A stretch of 64,000 bases of DNA from Crossiella sp. S99.2 (lineage in GTDB: Bacteria > Actinomycetota > Actinomycetes > Mycobacteriales > Pseudonocardiaceae): positions 124,001-188,000 of the forward strand of contig NZ_JALMDK010000004.1 in NCBI RefSeq assembly GCF_023094165.1, written 5' to 3'. The position numbers and the translations under genes are program-made. Positions 60,377 through 64,000 of the stretch are shown here, piece after piece; within the stretch, counting starts at the first letter, position 1; every line of letters starts with the position of its first letter. The notes beneath the pieces are model-generated. The model was not told the DNA's origin. It searched no databases and saw only the letters and a program-made list of their open reading frames with translations.

Positions 60377-62677
60377 TTGTCAACCGACGAGGACCTGCGG
60401 ACGGCGGAGCTGGCTCGGGAGCAGGAGCACGTCTCCATGCTCTACGGCAGGCTCGACGGGTTGCGCGCCCGCGCGAAGACCGGGCTGGCCAAAACCCTGC
60501 GTGAATCCGCCGGCGGCAGCCTGTCCGCGGGCACCGAACGCGATGTCTCCGCCGCGCACTTCAACCGCCAGCTCGCCCAGTACAGCGCGGTCGAGGCCGG
60601 CCTGTGCTTCGGCAGGCTCGACTACGACAACGGCGAGGCCAGGCACATCGGCCTGATCGGCATCTTCGACGAGGACAACGAGTACGAACCGCTGCTGATG
60701 GACTGGCGCGCGCCCGCCGCCCGCCCGTTCTACCTCGCCACCGGCGCCAACCCCCTGGACGTGCACCGGCGGCGGCACATCAAGACCCGGATGCGCAAGG
60801 TCGTCGACATCGACGACGAGGTCCTGGACATCACCGCCGACAACAAGGGCCGCCAGTCCAGACACGGCGACGGCCTCACCGGCGAGACCGTGCTGCTGGC
60901 CGCGCTCAACGCCAGCCGCACCGGCCGGATGAAGGACATCGTCCAGACCATCCAGGGCGAACAGGACCGGATCATCCGGGCCGACCTCTCCGGCGTGCTG
61001 GTCGTCCAAGGCGGGCCCGGCACCGGCAAGACCGCGGTCGCCCTGCACCGCGCCGCCTACCTGCTCTACACCCACCGCGACATGCTCACCCGCCGCGGCG
61101 TGCTCATCGTCGGCCCCAACCAGACCTTCCTGCACTACATCGGCGAGGTGCTGCCCTCCCTCGGCGAGACCAGCGTGCTGATGGCCACCATGGGCGAGCT
61201 GTACCCCGGGGTCACGGCCACCGGTCAGGAATCCCCCGAGGCCGCCGCGATCAAGGGCAGCCTGGACTTCCTCGGTGTGCTCAAGGCCGCGGTCAAGGAC
61301 CGGCAGCAACCGCCCGAGGAGTCCGTCGAGATCCTCTTCGAGCGGCAGCGCCTGGTGCTCAAACCCGCCGACTGCCGGGGCATCGTCAGCCGCGGCCGCC
61401 GCTCCCGGCGCCTGCACAACCTGGCCCGCCCGCTGGTCGAACGCGAACTCCTGGAACGGCTGACCAGCAAGGTCGCCGGCAAACTGGGCCGGGAATTCCT
61501 CGACCGCGGCGACCTGGCCGACATCAGGGCCGAACTGCGCGCCGAGGACGAGGTCCGGGCCGCGATGGACCAGCTCTGGCCGGTGCTCACCCCCGAACAA
61601 CTGCTGCGCGACCTGTTCAGCGACCCCGACCGCCTGGAACGCGCCACCCCGCACCTGTCCGAAGCCGAACGCAAACTGCTGCTGCGCGAACCCGGCGCGC
61701 CGTGGACCCCCGCGGACGTGCCGCTGCTGGACGAGGCGATGGAACTGCTCGGCGTGGACGACCGGGCGGAGAAGGCCCGCGAGCGCAAACGTCAGGAACA
61801 ACGCCGCGCCTACGCCCAGGGCGTCCTCGACATCCTCGACCTCGACGACGACGCCGACCCCGAGATGCTGATGGCCTACAACCTGATCAGCGCCGAACAG
61901 CTCGCCGACCGCTACGACGAGGTGGACACCCGCACCGCCGCCGAACGCGCCGCCACCGACCGCACCTGGACCTTCGGGCACGTCATCGTGGACGAGGCCC
62001 AGGAACTGTCCCCGATGGCCTGGCGGCTGCTCATGCGGCGCAGCCCCAGCCGGTCGATGACCCTGGTCGGCGACATCGCGCAGACCGGCGATCTGGCCGG
62101 GGCCAACTCCTGGCAGGACGTGCTCGGGCCCTACGTGGCCGAGCGGTGGAAGCTGACCCAGCTCACGGTCAACTACCGCACCCCGCGCGAGATCATGGAC
62201 ATCGCCGCCGAGGTCCTCGCTGAACTGCCCGCCGGACTCACCCCGCCCAGCTCGGTCCGGGACAGCGGACAGGCCCCGTGGAGCCGCCGGGTCGACCGCG
62301 GCGAGCTGGCCAAACAGCTCGCCGACACGGTGCTGCGGGAACTGGCCGAGATCGGCGAAGGCCGCCTCGGCGTGATCGTCCCGGCCGCCGAGCTGGCCGA
62401 ATTGGGCGAGGCGGTCCTGGAGGTCGTGCCGGGCGCCGCGCTCGGCGAGAGCCCCGAACTGGAGAACCAGGTGGTGCTGATGAGCACCCGGCAGGCCAAG
62501 GGCCTGGAATTCGACGGGGTACTGGTGGTCGACCCGGCCGAGATCCTGGCCGAGTCCCCGCGCGGCGCCAACGACCTCTACGTGGCGCTGACCAGGGCGA
62601 CCCAGCGGCTCGGCGTGCTGCACACCGCGCCGCTGCCGCCCGCGCTGAGGGGCCTGACACAGGTCGACGCCAGCTAA
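60377..62677 (+). CDS. helD: HelD-type RNA polymerase-recycling ATPase
   Basis: A 766-residue UvrD-like NTPase that clears stalled RNA polymerase from DNA; the related HelR confers rifamycin tolerance. Actinobacterial hallmarks are an N-terminal coiled coil (about 1-60), GLIGIFDEDNEYEPLLMDWRAPAARPFY, Walker A VVQGGPGTGKTAVALHRAAYLL (near residue 213), Walker B/motif II VIVDEAQELSPM (near 538), and LVGDIAQTGD with C-terminal MSTRQAKGLEFD and YVALTRATQRLGVLH. The TTG start at 60377 has GAGGGGA eight bases upstream. It has its own promoter after the protease gene. Confidence 0.93.
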   Translation: MSTDEDLRTAELAREQEHVSMLYGRLDGLRARAKTGLAKTLRESAGGSLSAGTERDVSAAHFNRQLAQYSAVEAGLCFGRLDYDNGEARHIGLIGIFDEDNEYEPLLMDWRAPAARPFYLATGANPLDVHRRRHIKTRMRKVVDIDDEVLDITADNKGRQSRHGDGLTGETVLLAALNASRTGRMKDIVQTIQGEQDRIIRADLSGVLVVQGGPGTGKTAVALHRAAYLLYTHRDMLTRRGVLIVGPNQTFLHYIGEVLPSLGETSVLMATMGELYPGVTATGQESPEAAAIKGSLDFLGVLKAAVKDRQQPPEESVEILFERQRLVLKPADCRGIVSRGRRSRRLHNLARPLVERELLERLTSKVAGKLGREFLDRGDLADIRAELRAEDEVRAAMDQLWPVLTPEQLLRDLFSDPDRLERATPHLSEAERKLLLREPGAPWTPADVPLLDEAMELLGVDDRAEKARERKRQEQRRAYAQGVLDILDLDDDADPEMLMAYNLISAEQLADRYDEVDTRTAAERAATDRTWTFGHVIVDEAQELSPMAWRLLMRRSPSRSMTLVGDIAQTGDLAGANSWQDVLGPYVAERWKLTQLTVNYRTPREIMDIAAEVLAELPAGLTPPSSVRDSGQAPWSRRVDRGELAKQLADTVLRELAEIGEGRLGVIVPAAELAELGEAVLEVVPGAALGESPELENQVVLMSTRQAKGLEFDGVLVVDPAEILAESPRGANDLYVALTRATQRLGVLHTAPLPPALRGLTQVDAS

Positions 62678-62731
62678 GTTACCGACTGGTAGCCTACCGG
62701 GGATCTTCTTCCAGGACGAAGGGACCCGACC

Positions 62732-64000
62732 GTGGGCAACGAGGTGCTGTTCAACCCCGACAGCTACGACCCGACGCACCTGGACTCCGAGTCCCGGCGC
62801 TTGCTGCGGGCCACGATCGACTGGTTCGAGGCCCGCGGCAAGCGCCGGCTGCTCTCCGATGCCCTGGACCGGGTCTGGTACACGGAGTTCCTGGACTTCG
62901 TGCGGCGGGAGAAGCTGTTCGCCACCTTCAACACCCCCGCCGCCGACGCCGCCGGGGACGAGCACAAGCGCTGGGACGCCACGCGCAACGCCGCGCTGAG
63001 CGAGATCCTCGGCTTCTACGGCCTGCCGTACTGGTACACCTGGCAGGTCAGCGTGCTCGGCCTCGGCCCGATCTGGATGAGCGAGAACAAGGAAGCCCGC
63101 GACCGGGCGGCCGAACTCCTGGACAGTGGCGCGGTGTTCGCCTTCGGCTTGTCGGAGAAGGAACACGGCGCGGACGTCTACTCCACCGACATGATCCTCA
63201 CCCCCAGCGCGGACGGCGGGTTCACCGCGACCGGGGACAAGTACTACATCGGCAACGGCAACGTGGCCGGGATCGTCTCGGTGTTCGGCCGACGGTCCGA
63301 TGTGGACGGTCCAGAGGGCTACGTGTTCTTCGCGGCAGACTCCCAGCACGAGAAGTTCTCGTTGGTGCAGAACGTGGTCGACTCGCAGATGTACGTCTCC
63401 GAGTTCCGCCTGGACGGTTATCCAGTGCGGGAGCAGGACATCCTGCACACCGGCCCGGACGCCTTCAGCGCGGCGCTGAACACGGTCAACGTCGGCAAGT
63501 TCAACCTGTGCACGGCCTCGATCGGCATCTCTGAGCACTCGTTCTATGAGGCGATCACGCACGCGCACAACCGGATCCTCTACGGCAAGCGGGTCACCGA
63601 GTTCCCGCACGTGCGGCAGAACTTCGTGGACGCCTACGCCCGGCTGGCCGCGATGAAGCTGTTCGCCGACCGGTCGGTGGACTACTTCCGCTCCGCCACC
63701 GCCGAGGACCGGCGCTACCTGCTGTTCAACCCGATCACCAAGATGAAGGTGACCTCCGAGGGCGAGCAGGTGATCGACCTGCTGTGGGATGTCATCGCGG
63801 CCAAGGGTTTTGAGAAGAACACCTACTTCAACCAGGCCACCGCGCACATCAGGGCGCTGCCCAAGCTGGAGGGCACGGTGCACGTCAACCTGGCCCTGGT
63901 GCTCAAGTTCATGCCCAACTACCTGTTCAACCCGGCCGAGTACGACGCCGTGCCCACCCGGCACGACGCCGCCGACGACGAGTTCTTCTTCCAGCAGGGC
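62732..64000 (+). CDS. Acyl-CoA dehydrogenase-family protein (cut by window end)
   Basis: The frame opens at GTG 62732 and runs to the window edge (423 codons). It shows the FAD-dependent acyl-CoA dehydrogenase fold: an N-terminal helical part with WFEARGKRRLL, a middle beta domain (FAFGLSEKEHGADVYSTDM, TATGDKYYIGNGNVAGIVSV), and the C-terminal helical domain beginning VNVGKFNLCTASIG. The 54-base gap after helD has no clear terminator. The end of the protein and the substrate cannot be seen. Some members act on short-chain or CoA-independent substrates. Confidence 0.88.
   Translation, partial: MGNEVLFNPDSYDPTHLDSESRRLLRATIDWFEARGKRRLLSDALDRVWYTEFLDFVRREKLFATFNTPAADAAGDEHKRWDATRNAALSEILGFYGLPYWYTWQVSVLGLGPIWMSENKEARDRAAELLDSGAVFAFGLSEKEHGADVYSTDMILTPSADGGFTATGDKYYIGNGNVAGIVSVFGRRSDVDGPEGYVFFAADSQHEKFSLVQNVVDSQMYVSEFRLDGYPVREQDILHTGPDAFSAALNTVNVGKFNLCTASIGISEHSFYEAITHAHNRILYGKRVTEFPHVRQNFVDAYARLAAMKLFADRSVDYFRSATAEDRRYLLFNPITKMKVTSEGEQVIDLLWDVIAAKGFEKNTYFNQATAHIRALPKLEGTVHVNLALVLKFMPNYLFNPAEYDAVPTRHDAADDEFFFQQG

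Noticed and set aside
60380..63964. A 1,194-codon minus-strand frame opposite helD and the acyl-CoA dehydrogenase
   Set aside because: Both plus-strand genes have complete motifs; the antisense translation is low-complexity and has no domain.

Overview
The window is high-GC DNA (about 70 percent or more, with frequent GTG and TTG starts) from an actinobacterium. It encodes the phosphatidylinositol mannoside (PIM) genes pimA, an acyltransferase and PIP synthase, a bifunctional Rel, an actinobacterial HelD and F420-type oxidoreductases. The gene order thrS, HIT, pgsA, acyltransferase, pimA, pdxS, pdxT, yebC, ruvC, ruvA, ruvB, yajC, secD, secF, apt, relA matches the block known from Mycobacterium tuberculosis (relA to thrS, Rv2583c to Rv2614c). 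A mycolata relative or, more likely, a member of the Pseudonocardiales is suggested; the genus cannot be fixed from sequence alone. Sixty-one protein genes are annotated, two of them cut by the window edges. No rRNA, tRNA, CRISPR array, transposase or prophage gene was seen.

Layout. 1-1,913: end of a LamG protein, a GlxA-type regulator and a divergent cupin gene. 1,910-11,356 (minus strand): the conserved core ruvCAB, yajC, secDF, apt, a small secreted Cys protein, relA. 11,517-21,785: an accessory insertion between ruvC and yebC. It holds an exported FAD oxidase, a membrane-anchored nSTAND/WD40 ATPase and two tandem serpins on one strand with tight spacing, then a PfkB kinase, an F420/PPOX protein, a GNAT protein and two DUF4262 paralogues. 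21,981-30,849: yebC and pdxT, then a second insertion (amino-acid permease, PLP trans-sulfuration enzyme with Lrp regulator, two DUF4190 membrane proteins, azlCD with XRE-cupin regulator), then pdxS. 31,008-41,870: a PPOX protein, an EF-G-like GTPase with altered catalytic motifs, the PIM operon, HIT, a PEP-synthase or rifampin-phosphotransferase-like dikinase, thrS.

41,980-64,000 is mostly plus strand and outside the core block: TetR, a DHFR-like reductase, heme oxygenase under an apparent iron (DtxR/IdeR) box, cell-envelope proteins, LysR, a hydrolase, MFS, a degenerate-P-loop STAND membrane protein, nitric oxide synthase, VOC/DoxX/ECF-sigma/SDR genes, an ECF sigma plus M48 protease pair, HelD and the start of an acyl-CoA dehydrogenase.

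The most unusual items are the nSTAND-serpin operon, the 630-base non-coding segment at 56,735-57,362 (two opposed short-repeat arrays around nested perfect palindromes), the related GTACG-containing palindromes scattered between genes, and the EF-G-like protein whose catalytic His is Tyr. All functional statements come from motif reading; no database search was run.
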